Positions 1 to 8,765 of a stretch of 64,000 bases of DNA are shown one piece after another. The DNA is from Geobacillus genomosp. 3 (GTDB lineage Bacteria; Bacillota; Bacilli; Bacillales; Anoxybacillaceae). The stretch covers positions 3,064,001 through 3,128,000 of the forward strand of contig NC_022080.4 of NCBI RefSeq assembly GCF_000445995.2. Reading direction: 5' to 3'. The notes beneath the pieces were generated by a model, which was given only the letters and a program-made list of their open reading frames with translations, had not been told where the DNA came from and did no database searches. The first letter of the stretch is position 1, and each line of letters begins with the position of its first letter. The position numbers were made by a program, and so were the translations under genes.

Positions 1-171
1 GCCGTGTACAACGCGAACGGCAAACTCATCGCCAAAGGCGACTACTATCCAAAAGGCGACGATGAATACATGACTGTCAAACTCGCAAAAGGAGCCTATT
101 TCATCAAAGTGGAAGACGCCTTTGGCAACGCGAGCGCCAGCCCATACAAACTGGTGATCCGGAAGCCGTAA
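1..171 (+). CDS. C-terminus of a secreted protein (PPC-like domain)
   Basis: Frame 1 is open from the window edge to TAA at 169-171, giving 56 residues that end in SPYKLVIRKP. The short beta-strand pattern (AKGAYFIKVEDAFGNAS) resembles bacterial pre-peptidase C-terminal domains found at the end of secreted peptidases. The N-terminal part lies outside the window, so the parent enzyme cannot be named. A strong terminator follows and is shared with the convergent protease gene. The domain call is inference from a short stretch. Confidence 0.55.
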   Translation, partial: AVYNANGKLIAKGDYYPKGDDEYMTVKLAKGAYFIKVEDAFGNASASPYKLVIRKP

Positions 172-225
172 CAGCCTCCAAGCGGCGCGGCACTCATCGT
201 CCGCCCTCTCCGGTCAGCCCAAAAC

Positions 226-259
226 AAGAAGGTGTCCCATCGTTGAGGGACACCTTCTT
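226..259. terminator. Bidirectional Rho-independent terminator
   Basis: Perfect 13-bp stem (AAGAAGGTGTCCC and its complement) around an 8-nt loop, with A-rich and T-rich flanks on both sides. It lies between the convergent partial gene and the subtilase gene and should serve both. Confidence 0.85.
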
Positions 260-264
260 ATTGT

Positions 265-2193
265 TTATCGAAACCGCTCATTCGACGCCCGGGCGGCAAA
301 CACAAAAAACTCAAGCCGTTTGACAAATTGATACGGCCGGAACGTGCCGTTCGGATACCCATCGGCAATCCGGGCGGCGGCCAGCTTGGCGATGGCATCG
401 TGCCCGGTCACGTTCGGTGTGACGTCGCGAAACGCCACCGGTGCACCATCCGGAAGATCGTAAGCGCGCGATAACACAATGGCGGTCTCCGCCCGCGTAA
501 TCGGTTGCTGCGGCCGGAACGTGCCGTCCGGGTACCCGCTGATCAACCCGCGCTCATAAGCGGACTGGATGTAGCCGGAAGCAAAATCGGCAGAATGGAC
601 ATCCCGAAACACCGTCTCCCGTTTCGTTCCGTCAAGATGGAGCGCGCGGCCGAGCATCACTGCTGCCTCGGCGCGCGTAATGGTCGCATACGGCCGAATC
701 GTTCCGTCACGATAGCCTGACACAATCCCTTGGCTCGATAAGTAGACGATCTCCGGCATATACCAAGAGTGGACGGACAAGTCTTTATAATACGGATCAG
801 AAACGACGACCTCCATAAAACCGATCGGTTCTGATTCCGTTCCGTCACGATGGACGGAAGAAAACGCATACCGGTACGTTCCTTTTACAACATAGTCTTT
901 GTATATCGCCGCTGTTTGCAGCGGTTCGATCAATGTTCCGTTGCGATAGACGCGGTATCCTTTCACCTCGCTTCCCGACGGGGTGACGGAAAACGAAACT
1001 TCTCCGCGGTTTGCCGACAACAGTTTCACCTCGAGGTCGGGAGGGGTATTAGGCATGGCTTGCACGAGCCCGTAACCGTACCATGGATCCTTGCCGGGCG
1101 CTCCTAAATCAAGGGCGCGGTCTCGCAACATTTGGCGCAACTGGGCGTTTGTCCGCTCCGGGTATTGCTGCTTATACAGCGCCAACACCCCGCTGACAAA
1201 CGGCGCCGCCATCGATGTTCCCGACATGTGTGTATACCCGTCGCCGCGGCCGTCAGGGTCAAGGGACACCGGCACTGTACTATAAATCCCTTCACCCGGC
1301 GCCGCCATTTCGACAGCCGGCCCGGTCGCTGAGTATGGCACGCGGACATGATCTTGATTGACGGCGGCCACGGCCACAACGCTATCATATTTGGCCGGAT
1401 ATTCGACCGTATCGCCGGCTCCATTTGCATGGCCGTTGTTCCCGGCGGCGGCCACGACGAATATTCCGCTTTTATACGCCTTCTCCACCGCTTCTTTCAA
1501 TACGGGGGCATCTTCTGGAGCGGCTAAACTTAAGTTGATAATATCCATCCGATGTTTGATCGCCCACTCAATGCCGGCTAAAATGGTCGACACGTTGCCT
1601 TCCCCGTAGCGGTCTAACACTTTCAGCGCATAAACGCTCGCACCGGGAGCCACGCCGACCGATCCTATATTGTTATCTTTCGCCGCAATAATGCCGGCGA
1701 CATGTGTGCCATGTCCGTTATCATCTTGGTACGAATTCGGACAATAAGATAAGAGGCAGGCTCCGCCGGCGACCGACAAATCCGGATGACGCAAGTCAAC
1801 GCCGGTGTCAAGAATCGCGATTTTCACACCCTTGCCCGTGACCCCACGGGTATGCATGACCGTCGCCTTCGTTTCAGCTACCCCCCAGTTAGCCGCTTGG
1901 CTGTCGATCGCGACTGTCGTATCTTGCTGAACGTAGTCGACACCCGGCCAACGGCGCAGCAGCTCGACCGCCGAAACCGGCACGGACGCCGCTACGGCCG
2001 GGAGAACGTCAAACCGTTTTATAACGCGCCCACGCAACGATTCCACCGCTTGCTCATCAATTTGCTGCTGAAAGACCACAATCACATTAACCGCCAACGG
2101 ATTGGCGGCCTCGGCCGCACCAGCCGCCCGTCCCGGGGCCACAGCCGCCGCCAACATCAGTGCCATCACGAACATTCGCCACATTTTCCCCAT
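265..2193 (-). CDS. Subtilisin-like serine protease (S8) with three SLH domains
   Basis: 642-residue secreted endopeptidase attached to the cell wall. A signal peptide (about residues 1-26) is followed by an I9-like propeptide region (about 35-95). The S8 catalytic domain has the triad Asp129 (ILDTGVD), His161 (NGHGTHVAG) and Ser327 (GTSMAAP). A fibronectin-like stretch (about 385-465) precedes three SLH repeats (about 470-640), each with the ITRAE-type motif or a variant. Cys146 and Cys151 might form a disulfide. SLH repeats bind pyruvylated secondary cell-wall polymer, so the enzyme probably acts at the cell surface. The start is ATG behind GGGGGGAGAG. It lies about 100 bp downstream of the SLH amidase gene on the same strand, so co-transcription is possible. 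Confidence 0.93.
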   Translation of the reverse strand: MGKMWRMFVMALMLAAAVAPGRAAGAAEAANPLAVNVIVVFQQQIDEQAVESLRGRVIKRFDVLPAVAASVPVSAVELLRRWPGVDYVQQDTTVAIDSQAANWGVAETKATVMHTRGVTGKGVKIAILDTGVDLRHPDLSVAGGACLLSYCPNSYQDDNGHGTHVAGIIAAKDNNIGSVGVAPGASVYALKVLDRYGEGNVSTILAGIEWAIKHRMDIINLSLAAPEDAPVLKEAVEKAYKSGIFVVAAAGNNGHANGAGDTVEYPAKYDSVVAVAAVNQDHVRVPYSATGPAVEMAAPGEGIYSTVPVSLDPDGRGDGYTHMSGTSMAAPFVSGVLALYKQQYPERTNAQLRQMLRDRALDLGAPGKDPWYGYGLVQAMPNTPPDLEVKLLSANRGEVSFSVTPSGSEVKGYRVYRNGTLIEPLQTAAIYKDYVVKGTYRYAFSSVHRDGTESEPIGFMEVVVSDPYYKDLSVHSWYMPEIVYLSSQGIVSGYRDGTIRPYATITRAEAAVMLGRALHLDGTKRETVFRDVHSADFASGYIQSAYERGLISGYPDGTFRPQQPITRAETAIVLSRAYDLPDGAPVAFRDVTPNVTGHDAIAKLAAARIADGYPNGTFRPYQFVKRLEFFVFAARASNERFR

Positions 2194-2301
2194 CGCCGTT
2201 CTCTCCCCCCAACTCCCACACGAACAAGTCCTTGCCGCGTTTCAGCAGCTGCGCCCGCAGCGGCGCGATGTCATGAAACGGGAGAAGCTTTGTCTTTGTC
2301 G

Positions 2302-3714
2302 CTACTGAACCCGATCGTACAACGGCTGAAAATCCAGCCCGCTTTCGAGCGCATAGTAATCGAGAATGCCAAGATAGATCGCTTTCGCCGCCTGCTCCTG
2401 CCAATATGGCGATCCGAGTTTTTCCGCATCTTCCTTGCGGTCGATAAAGCCAAGTTCCACTAATACGGCTGGCATGCTGTTTTCGCGCAATACGTGCAAA
2501 TTGCCTCTTTTTGTTCCGCGGTCAACAGCGTTCCACGCCTCCACGAGCCGCTTTTGGATGCATTGCGCCAACTTTTCGCTTTGTTCCACATACGGGTTGG
2601 TCGCCGCGGCGCTGTAATAATACGTTTCCGTTCCTGTTCCGCCCCCGGCATTCGTATGAATGCTGACGAAAACGTCACCCCCCTGCTCCTTGGCAAAGGA
2701 GACGCGGCCGCTTAAAGGAACGAAAACATCCGTTTCGCGCGTCAATGCGATGCCAAATCCTGTATTCTCAAACAACGATTTTACTTTTAAAGCCACATTT
2801 AAATTGATCTCTTTTTCCAAGAGTCCATTCGCGACCGCGCCAGGATCGTAACCCCCGTGCCCGGGGTCAATGATGATCGTCTGCGTTCGAACGTAATCGA
2901 GCAACTCATTGTTTTCACCGGGCTCGGCAGCACCGCCGGACAAATAAGCGCGGCTCACAAATCCTTCAATGCCCGATGAACGGACGTACGCCCAATTGCC
3001 GACAACGTGCAAAAGGTCCACCGATTGCCCGCGATACAGCAAGCCGACAGCACCATAATTCGTCGACGGACCTTTGCGGACATTTAACGCCGAAGCCGTG
3101 ACCGTCGCCTCGCCTATGGATGACAGCTGGGGGTTGACACGGTATTGCGGGTTAATGGCTCTTGCCACAAACACAGCAAAATCCGCGCGAATGATCGGCT
3201 CGTCTTCGCCAAACGTGCCATCCGCCTTCCCTTCGGCAATCCCTCTCATTTTCAATTGCTGTACGGCGGCGGAAAGCGTCGTGCCGCCGAGCGAATATGC
3301 GCGGTTAATGAGAAGCGCCATTTCTCCGCGCGTTACAAACTGGTCGGGCCGGAATGTGCCATCTCGATAACCGTTGATTATGTTATGTTCGACCGCCTCT
3401 TGTATGTATCCGGAGGCAAAATTCCCTTTCCCGACATCTTTAAAACGTGTGGCCCGCGGTTCCCCGTTAAAGTTTAACGTCCGGCCAATAATCGCCGCCG
3501 CTTCCGCCCTCGTCACATACTTGGCCGGATAAAAGCGGCCGGATAGGCTCCCAAGCACAATTTGCCCCTCTGCCAAGTAATAAATTTCATTTTTGGCCCG
3601 GTGGGTCGTGCCCACGTCGTAAAAGTATGGAGCCGCCTTCGCATGGTGGAGCGGCGCAGGCCATGTCGCCAACATCAAAAGACAAAAAACGATCCATAGT
3701 TTCTTTTTCATCAT
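2302..3714 (-). CDS. N-acetylmuramoyl-L-alanine amidase with SLH and SH3b domains
   Basis: Secreted autolysin that cleaves the amide bond between MurNAc and the stem peptide. I place the start at one of two adjacent ATGs (3714 or 3711), which gives the signal peptide MKKKLWIVFCLLMLATWPAP. The frame is open further upstream to 3891 but that part lacks protein character. Three SLH repeats come first, then a bacterial SH3 domain (TASALNVRKGPSTNYGAVG), then an amidase_3 domain beginning IIIDPGHGGYDPGA, with the later zinc-ligand and catalytic motifs VSIHTNA and LVELGF. The ribosome-binding site next to the ATG is poor. The leader instead contains a GC-rich hairpin repeat at 3722-3787 with an AAAGGAGG farther upstream. 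Confidence 0.92.
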   Translation of the reverse strand: MMKKKLWIVFCLLMLATWPAPLHHAKAAPYFYDVGTTHRAKNEIYYLAEGQIVLGSLSGRFYPAKYVTRAEAAAIIGRTLNFNGEPRATRFKDVGKGNFASGYIQEAVEHNIINGYRDGTFRPDQFVTRGEMALLINRAYSLGGTTLSAAVQQLKMRGIAEGKADGTFGEDEPIIRADFAVFVARAINPQYRVNPQLSSIGEATVTASALNVRKGPSTNYGAVGLLYRGQSVDLLHVVGNWAYVRSSGIEGFVSRAYLSGGAAEPGENNELLDYVRTQTIIIDPGHGGYDPGAVANGLLEKEINLNVALKVKSLFENTGFGIALTRETDVFVPLSGRVSFAKEQGGDVFVSIHTNAGGGTGTETYYYSAAATNPYVEQSEKLAQCIQKRLVEAWNAVDRGTKRGNLHVLRENSMPAVLVELGFIDRKEDAEKLGSPYWQEQAAKAIYLGILDYYALESGLDFQPLYDRVQ

Positions 3715-3721
3715 CTTTGGC

Positions 3722-3787
3722 GAGGAGCCCCCCACTGCAACGACTAAAGGGAGAAAGTGGGGGGAGGGGTCGCCTTTCCTCCTTTCT
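3722..3787 (+). repeat. GC-rich hairpin element, copy 1 (IS200/IS605 end-like)
   Basis: Stem CCCCCCAC/GTGGGGGG (3728-3735 with 3757-3764) followed by an A/G-rich and then C/T-rich tail. It aligns along its whole length with the element at 56953-57018: both begin with AGGAG, share CAACGA in the loop and GCCTT..CCTCC in the tail. CCCCCACT-CAAC-GTGGGGG hairpins resemble the right ends of IS200/IS605 (tnpB) elements; that link is from memory of the family. Here the copy forms most of the 5' leader of the amidase gene. Confidence 0.5.
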
Positions 3788-3811
3788 CCTTTTTCGACAC
3801 ATTTTTCTCTC

Positions 3812-3820
3812 ATTCTACCA
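3812..3820 (-). promoter_or_regulatory. Candidate extended -10 promoter of the amidase gene
   Basis: On the minus strand TGGTAGAAT forms an extended -10 (TG-n-TAGAAT) about 100 nt before the amidase start. No good -35 is visible. The predicted transcript would carry the hairpin repeat in its leader. Confidence 0.35.
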
Positions 3821-3865
3821 TAAGTGACATCTATCATGAATAGATAATGAAGCGCATTTTTGATC

Positions 3866-3904
3866 CAAAAAAAGCGATGACCGTCTCGCATTCGGCCATC
3901 GCTT
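3866..3904 (-). terminator. Rho-independent terminator
   Basis: An AGCGATG-type stem with a one-base bulge is followed on the minus strand by a run of seven T. It lies downstream of the hypothetical gene at 4031-4444. Confidence 0.8.
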
Positions 3905-4030
3905 CAGGCTGTCAACCTGCTCTATTCCTAATTTTCCATTCCGAAACATGGAAGAAAGGGAGGCCTTCATCTATTGTTTTCGACAGCCGGTGTTCGAACA
4001 CCTGTTTAGAGGCCCGCGGCCTCTCCTCCT

Positions 4031-4444
4031 TTACTGTTTTCCATTTTGGCTGCGCCGCCCGGTTTCTTGTTCTGTTAACCGGCGAATGTGGTACTTTGCC
4101 TCCATTTTGCATGTATAATCGATATCGTCTACACCTAACCGCCCGATAAGCTCATTCAACGTCCGAATCTCTTGTTCCGTCGGCGGTTCATTCAATATTT
4201 TTTCGATCACGTCGTTAATTTTCTCAGCCAATTCCTCATGAAAACGCGGATCGCGCTTGATTTCGTCATCCAGCTGACGAAACCATGACGCATTCTCTTC
4301 CGCGTACGTTCGCCAATAAGCTAAAAATTGGTCGATGGCATATGTTTGTTCGTCCCACTGGATCGATTCCATATATTTCTCAAACGCCGAAGAAATCGAT
4401 CTCGTCACACTAATTTTCACTTCTTTCGGGAGACTGTTTAACAT
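4031..4444 (-). CDS. Conserved hypothetical protein, 137 aa
   Basis: I do not recognise the family. The product is charged and predicted mostly helical (MLNSLPKEVKISVTRSISSA...), with no signal peptide or membrane segment, so it is probably cytoplasmic. The start is ATG at 4444, with GAGGAGG about 16 nt upstream, a longer spacing than usual. It has its own terminator at 3866-3904. It sits between the wall hydrolase and the UDP-GlcNAc 2-epimerase gene, which gives no clear clue to function. Codon use matches the neighbours. Confidence 0.75.
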   Translation of the reverse strand: MLNSLPKEVKISVTRSISSAFEKYMESIQWDEQTYAIDQFLAYWRTYAEENASWFRQLDDEIKRDPRFHEELAEKINDVIEKILNEPPTEQEIRTLNELIGRLGVDDIDYTCKMEAKYHIRRLTEQETGRRSQNGKQ

Positions 4445-4526
4445 AATCGCGCTCTTTTAACCTCCTCACTCCCAACGGATTGTTCCCCGCTAGTTTCCCC
4501 CTTCACGGCATTGCCCCGGTCACAGT

Positions 4527-5672
4527 TTACGGGCGGAACATTTCCGGCCGTTTTTCCTTGTAGCCGAAGTAGTACAAAATCGCTTCAACAATCCGTTTGG
4601 ACGCTTGTCCGTCCCCGTAAGGGTTGGACGCTTTCGCCATTTTTTCATGCTCCCCTTGGTCAGTAAGCAATTGTGACGCCATGCGGTAAATCGTCTCTTC
4701 GTCCGTTCCGGCGAGTTTCAATGTCCCGGCTTCGATGCCTTCGGGGCGCTCGGTCGTATCGCGCAACACGAGAACAGGGACGCCAAGCGACGGGGCTTCT
4801 TCCTGCACACCGCCGGAATCAGTTAAAATCAAGTACGCCCGGGCGGCAAAATTATGGAAATCGAACACATCAAGCGGCTCAATCAAATGAATGCGCGGGT
4901 CGTCGCCCAATACGTCCGCTGCCGCTTCGCGCACCGCCGGGTTTAAATGGACGGGATAGACGACTTGGACATCGTCATGGTCGCGAACGAGGCGTTTGAT
5001 GGCCCGGAACATGCCGCGCATCGTTTCACCTAAATTTTCGCGGCGATGGGCGGTTAATAAAATCATCCGGTCGTTGCCGATTTTGTCGAGAATGTCGTGG
5101 CGATAATCGTCTTTCACCGTCGTTTTCAGCGCATCAATGGCGGTGTTTCCCGTAATAAAGATCGACTCCGGTGCTTTGTTCTCCCGGATTAAATTATCGT
5201 ACGCCTTTTGCGTCGGGGCGAAATGAAGATCCGTCAACACCCCGGTCAGCTGCCGGTTCATTTCTTCCGGGAACGGCGAGTATTTATTCCAGGTGCGCAG
5301 CCCCGCTTCCACGTGGCCGATCGCAATTTGATTGTAAAAGGCGGCGACGCTGGCGACAAACGTCGTCGTCGTATCGCCATGCACGAGCACCAAATCGGGC
5401 TGTACTTTCCGCATCACATCATCGAGCCCTTCCAAGGCGCGGGTCGTAATGCCGGCGAGCGTCTGGCGGTCTTTCATAATGTTCAAATCATAATCCGGGC
5501 GAATGCCGAAAATGTCCAATACTTGATCCAACATTTGCCGGTGCTGCGCCGTCACCGTTACAATCGGCTCGATCCACTCCGATTGTTTTTGCAGCTCGAG
5601 CACGAGCGGCGCCATTTTGATCGCTTCCGGTCTTGTGCCGAAAATCGTCATTACTTTCCGTTTCGTACCCAT
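4527..5672 (-). CDS. mnaA: UDP-N-acetylglucosamine 2-epimerase (non-hydrolysing)
   Basis: Interconverts UDP-GlcNAc and UDP-ManNAc in the cytoplasm, supplying ManNAc for teichoic-acid linkage units or secondary cell-wall polymer. Family signatures are visible: N-terminal FGTRPEAIKMAPL, HRQMLD, GHVEAGLRT, LLTAHRREN, LTDSGGVQEEAPSLGVPVLVLRDTTERPE. I start at ATG 5672 (MGTKRKVMTIFG) with GGGTGA upstream; the frame continues to a TTG at 5714, which looks like leader. The length, about 381 aa, is normal. Neighbouring SLH proteins need a pyruvylated ManNAc-containing polymer for anchoring, which fits the location but is inference. Confidence 0.95.
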   Translation of the reverse strand: MGTKRKVMTIFGTRPEAIKMAPLVLELQKQSEWIEPIVTVTAQHRQMLDQVLDIFGIRPDYDLNIMKDRQTLAGITTRALEGLDDVMRKVQPDLVLVHGDTTTTFVASVAAFYNQIAIGHVEAGLRTWNKYSPFPEEMNRQLTGVLTDLHFAPTQKAYDNLIRENKAPESIFITGNTAIDALKTTVKDDYRHDILDKIGNDRMILLTAHRRENLGETMRGMFRAIKRLVRDHDDVQVVYPVHLNPAVREAAADVLGDDPRIHLIEPLDVFDFHNFAARAYLILTDSGGVQEEAPSLGVPVLVLRDTTERPEGIEAGTLKLAGTDEETIYRMASQLLTDQGEHEKMAKASNPYGDGQASKRIVEAILYYFGYKEKRPEMFRP

Positions 5673-5779
5673 TGTTTCACCCGCTATTCGTTGTGGTAAA
5701 GAAAACTTCAACAAACTACAATATCACAATTCGAGCACTTCCTCAACTTTTGCTTCCCCTTAACCTTCAACACAAACAA

Positions 5780-5814
5780 AACGGCACGATCCCACTGTAA
5801 CGGTTCGTGCCGTT
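5780..5814 (-). terminator. Rho-independent terminator
   Basis: 10-bp stem AACGGCACGA/TCGTGCCGTT followed on the minus strand by TTTTGTTTGTGTT. It closes the NlpC/P60 gene. Confidence 0.8.
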
Positions 5815-5951
5815 GAATTTCTCCAAATGTTGTTCAACCGCCTTCACAAGCTTCCCATGCTCGCTAGCGAACCGGCCCGGGACGGCTGCACTGCTGCTTT
5901 GCCTCGGATCGGCTGAAACGGCCGTCGCCAAAGCGGTTTCGGACAGCTGCG

Positions 5952-7310
5952 CTACAACCGTTTCGCCCCTAAATACCGCGCTTTCCAATACGGATTGCTC
6001 AATTGACTGATCATCACGCCCGTTGAGGCGCCGCTATGGACGAACTGGCCGTTGCCGATGTAAATGCCGGCGTGCGACGGGCCTTTTTTGTATGTTTCAA
6101 AAAACACGATGTCTCCGACAGCAGGCGAAGAGACTTGTTTCCCGACGTTCCAAATCTGCGCCACTGTCCGCGGCAAGGAGACGCTTTGTTTCTTGAAGAC
6201 ATAGAGAATAAACCCGCTGCAATCAAAGCCGACTTCCGGTGTTTCGCCGCCCCACACATACGGGGTGCCGAGCAGTTCGGCCGCATCGGCGATAAGCCCG
6301 ATCGGATCGAACGAAACGGCTGGGGCTTGTCCGATCAGGCGCTCGTATGTATCGCCATCCACAACCCCGGTCGCCGGGAGCTTGGCGTCTTGTTGGAAGC
6401 GGCGGACCGCATCGGCCGTGATCGTGCCGTAATAGCCGGTAATGGTTGGGTAGGTGAAGTAGCCAAGCTGTTTTAAGTTCGTCTGCACGCGTTCCACATC
6501 GTGGCCGCGTGAACCGATGGTCAAACGTATGGCGGGGCGGTTCGGTTCAGCGGGCGGAGCGGTTTTTTTCTTTGCCGCATCGGCGATGCGCGCAAGCGTC
6601 GCTTCGTCAGCCAAGCCGGTGGCCGGCAGCCCGTTGTCCTTCTGGAAGCGGCGGACCGCATCGGCCGTGATCGTGCCGTAATAGCCGGTTACGTTCGGGT
6701 ATGTAAAATAGCCGAGCTGTTTTAAGTTCGTTTGCAGTTGGCTGACTTGGGAACCGCGCGAGCCGATTTTCAAGGCCGCCGGTGAAGGCGATGCGGCAGC
6801 CGCCCGTTGGCTCGCCGCCCGCTCGAGGCGCTCAAGCGTGGCGGCATCGGCTGTTCCGTTGGCCGGGAGTCCGTTTGCCCGTTGAAACTGCTTGACCGCT
6901 TTTTCCGTCACCGTTCCGAAATAGCCGGTGATCTCCGGATATTGGAAGTAGCCGAGTTGCTTGAGACGCTGTTGGAGCACTTTAACATCGTCGCCGCGCG
7001 AACCGACCGCCAGCGCCCGGGCGCTTGGGGTGAACGCGCGCAGCTTCGCGTATGTCGCGTCATCGACCACGCCGGTGACCGGCAAGTTCACCGCCCGTTG
7101 AAACGCCTTCACCGCCTCTTCGGTAATCGTCCCGAAGTAGCCGGTCGCCCGCGGATAGGTGAAAAAGCCTTTTTCTTTTAATAGTTGTTGCAGCTCTTTT
7201 ACTTTCGGAGAAGTCATTCCTTCTTTCCATTCCGCTGCTTCCCCGTCACCTGGCGCCAAAAAGAGCGCAGAGGCAAAAGCGGCAGCTAACACGACATGGC
7301 TTGGCTTCAC
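5952..7310 (-). CDS. NlpC/P60 endopeptidase with four peptidoglycan-binding repeats
   Basis: Secreted cell-wall hydrolase. The signal peptide is followed by four PG_binding_1 repeats of about 70 residues, each with a GYFGTITxxAVxxFQ-type core, separated by alanine-rich linkers. The C-terminal NlpC/P60 domain has the catalytic Cys in FDCSGF, the His in PSHAGIYIGNG and a third polar residue in FVHSG. Such enzymes cut the D-Glu-meso-DAP bond of the stem peptide. I prefer GTG 7310, with GGGAGAGG 7 nt upstream, over ATG 7334, whose only Shine-Dalgarno-like sequence abuts the codon. The near-identical repeats explain the direct repeats seen in the DNA at about 6380-7140. Confidence 0.92.
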   Translation of the reverse strand: MKPSHVVLAAAFASALFLAPGDGEAAEWKEGMTSPKVKELQQLLKEKGFFTYPRATGYFGTITEEAVKAFQRAVNLPVTGVVDDATYAKLRAFTPSARALAVGSRGDDVKVLQQRLKQLGYFQYPEITGYFGTVTEKAVKQFQRANGLPANGTADAATLERLERAASQRAAAASPSPAALKIGSRGSQVSQLQTNLKQLGYFTYPNVTGYYGTITADAVRRFQKDNGLPATGLADEATLARIADAAKKKTAPPAEPNRPAIRLTIGSRGHDVERVQTNLKQLGYFTYPTITGYYGTITADAVRRFQQDAKLPATGVVDGDTYERLIGQAPAVSFDPIGLIADAAELLGTPYVWGGETPEVGFDCSGFILYVFKKQSVSLPRTVAQIWNVGKQVSSPAVGDIVFFETYKKGPSHAGIYIGNGQFVHSGASTGVMISQLSNPYWKARYLGAKRL

Positions 7311-7523
7311 TTTCGTTCCCTCTCCCTTCCCCATTCCTTCCTATTTTGAGTCTATATCATTCGTCTAGTGCGCCACATTGCGGCAGAACCCGACAAATCA
7401 GGCGCATTCGACAGCAAAGCTTGACGTTTTTTCCTTTTTCTTTAAGTATAACGAACAGATGATGGGAAAGGAAACACTTTTTTCATATACGAGCGCGGGA
7501 ACTGGTGGTCGAACAGCTTCTTG

Positions 7524-8024
7524 CTACTTTTCGCGGTTGTTTCGGGCTGAGTATGGAAACAAGTAGGAAATGCGGCGATGATCACAAATATAGATCGACT
7601 GCAAAATTTCGTAAATTAACTGTTTTTCCATGGACAGCCATTCATTGGTGCGGATCAACATGTATTTTTGTTGGAGCTGATTCCATTCGTAGAGGGCAAC
7701 AGCTAACGTTTTCAAACGGAGGTCAAGCTTGACGATAAACATGTAAAGCTGGCTGACGCATTTAAATACCAAATAAAGCTGGGCCTCATCCGAACAGGCG
7801 ACTGTGCGAAACAACGTCTCGCCCTCGAATGAAAAATTTCCCTTCTCCCCTTTGCTTCTCAAACAGCGGAGCGAATCAGTGAAATTAGTCGGAACGATCG
7901 TTTTCAAACGGATGGAGAACGGGTGTTTCATTTCCTTAATGAATATACGGTACATGTTTTCTCCTTTTTTTGCCTCGTTTCGTTCACGGACAACGAAATC
8001 GGCGAGATAAATATTCACTTCCAT
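7524..8024 (-). CDS. Hypothetical protein, 166 aa
   Basis: Not recognised. The product is rich in Leu, Phe, Tyr and Lys, without a clear signal peptide or transmembrane helix. It could be a sensor-like or regulatory protein, but no motif supports that. The start may be ATG 8024 or GTG 8018; both lie behind AAAGAGGG. It is more AT-rich than its neighbours and diverges from an XRE-type regulator across a spacer with a perfect 12-bp palindrome, so the two may be functionally linked. Confidence 0.6.
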   Translation of the reverse strand: MEVNIYLADFVVRERNEAKKGENMYRIFIKEMKHPFSIRLKTIVPTNFTDSLRCLRSKGEKGNFSFEGETLFRTVACSDEAQLYLVFKCVSQLYMFIVKLDLRLKTLAVALYEWNQLQQKYMLIRTNEWLSMEKQLIYEILQSIYICDHRRISYLFPYSARNNREK

Positions 8025-8046
8025 CCCTCTTTTTCCTATGGTAATA

Positions 8047-8058
8047 GTAAATATTTAC
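8047..8058. promoter_or_regulatory. Perfect palindrome GTAAATATTTAC
   Basis: 12-bp palindrome in the 209-bp spacer between the divergent hypothetical gene (8024) and the XRE regulator (8234). An operator for that regulator is possible, but AT-rich palindromes also arise by chance. Confidence 0.3.
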
Positions 8059-8233
8059 CCTTTTTTACTTATTGTACTATGTCTAGTAAAAGGAAAAAAG
8101 ATGTCGACCGTTGGAGGGGAAGGTAGTATTGTTCTGATTATGAACGTTTAAGGGTGATGGGCTGAAAAGGAACGAAAATCATCATCGCGCTTTCCTATCT
8201 TTAAGATAATGATGTAAAGCGTGGTGACAAACG

Positions 8234-8644
8234 ATGGAAAACCTCGGCGAGATGCTGAAAACGTTGCGGAAACAACAGCGCTGGACACAGGAACAACTGG
8301 CTGACAAGTTAAACGTTTCCCGCTCACAAATTAGCAAATGGGAAAACGGCAGCTTGCTTCCTGACATACAATCGCTTAAAAAGCTTTGTCATCTATTTAA
8401 CGTCAGTGCTGATGTGTTGATTGGCAGTGAAGTGCAGCGGCGAGAACTGTTGCGTGAAGTCAAGCAGCTGTACGGGACAACGGACATGGATGAGAAGACG
8501 CTCGCCGCGATTGATTATTTGTTGCAAAACCGGGATATGAGCGAGGTGATGTACACGTTGGCGAAACTGCCCGAGAAAAAGCGAAAGCATGCGGAAACGA
8601 TGTTGATGACGATCATTAAGGAGTATACTGAAGCCCTCGGCTGA
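8234..8644 (+). CDS. XRE-family helix-turn-helix regulator
   Basis: 136 aa. The N-terminal HTH_3 domain (about residues 5-60) has the hallmark LRKQQRWTQEQLADKLNVSR and ISKWENGSLLPD. The C-terminal part (about 65-136) is helical and charged and probably dimerises or senses a ligand. The start is ATG with GGTGA upstream. It probably represses itself and perhaps the divergent hypothetical gene. The target is not determinable from sequence alone. Confidence 0.9.
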   Translation: MENLGEMLKTLRKQQRWTQEQLADKLNVSRSQISKWENGSLLPDIQSLKKLCHLFNVSADVLIGSEVQRRELLREVKQLYGTTDMDEKTLAAIDYLLQNRDMSEVMYTLAKLPEKKRKHAETMLMTIIKEYTEALG

Positions 8645-8657
8645 CTCCCGCCCTTCG

Positions 8658-8690
8658 ACAAAAAAAGCGCTAACATCGGCTGCTAGCGCC
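8658..8690. terminator. Terminator between XRE regulator and ssbB
   Basis: Stem GCGCTA/TAGCGC flanked by a run of seven A on the left (T-run on the minus strand) and by GTTTTT further right. It lies between two convergent genes. Confidence 0.6.
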
Positions 8691-8765
8691 ATCGTTGGGG
8701 AGTTTTTGAGGACACATTTCTTTCTCTTGAGGATTCGTTTAGAAAGGCATGAATGAGGAAACAGA

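Noticed and set aside
1786..2463. 225-codon plus-strand frame opposite the subtilase start
   Set aside because: Antisense shadow; the minus-strand signal peptide and catalytic motifs are clear.
5767..5988. Small minus-strand frame (73 codons) after the NlpC/P60 gene
   Set aside because: It overlaps the NlpC/P60 end, runs through a terminator and has no ribosome-binding site.
6380..7140. Regular direct repeats of about 230 bp, checked as a possible CRISPR or tandem array
   Set aside because: They are the coding repeats of four peptidoglycan-binding domains; the repeats are too long for CRISPR and no cas gene is present.
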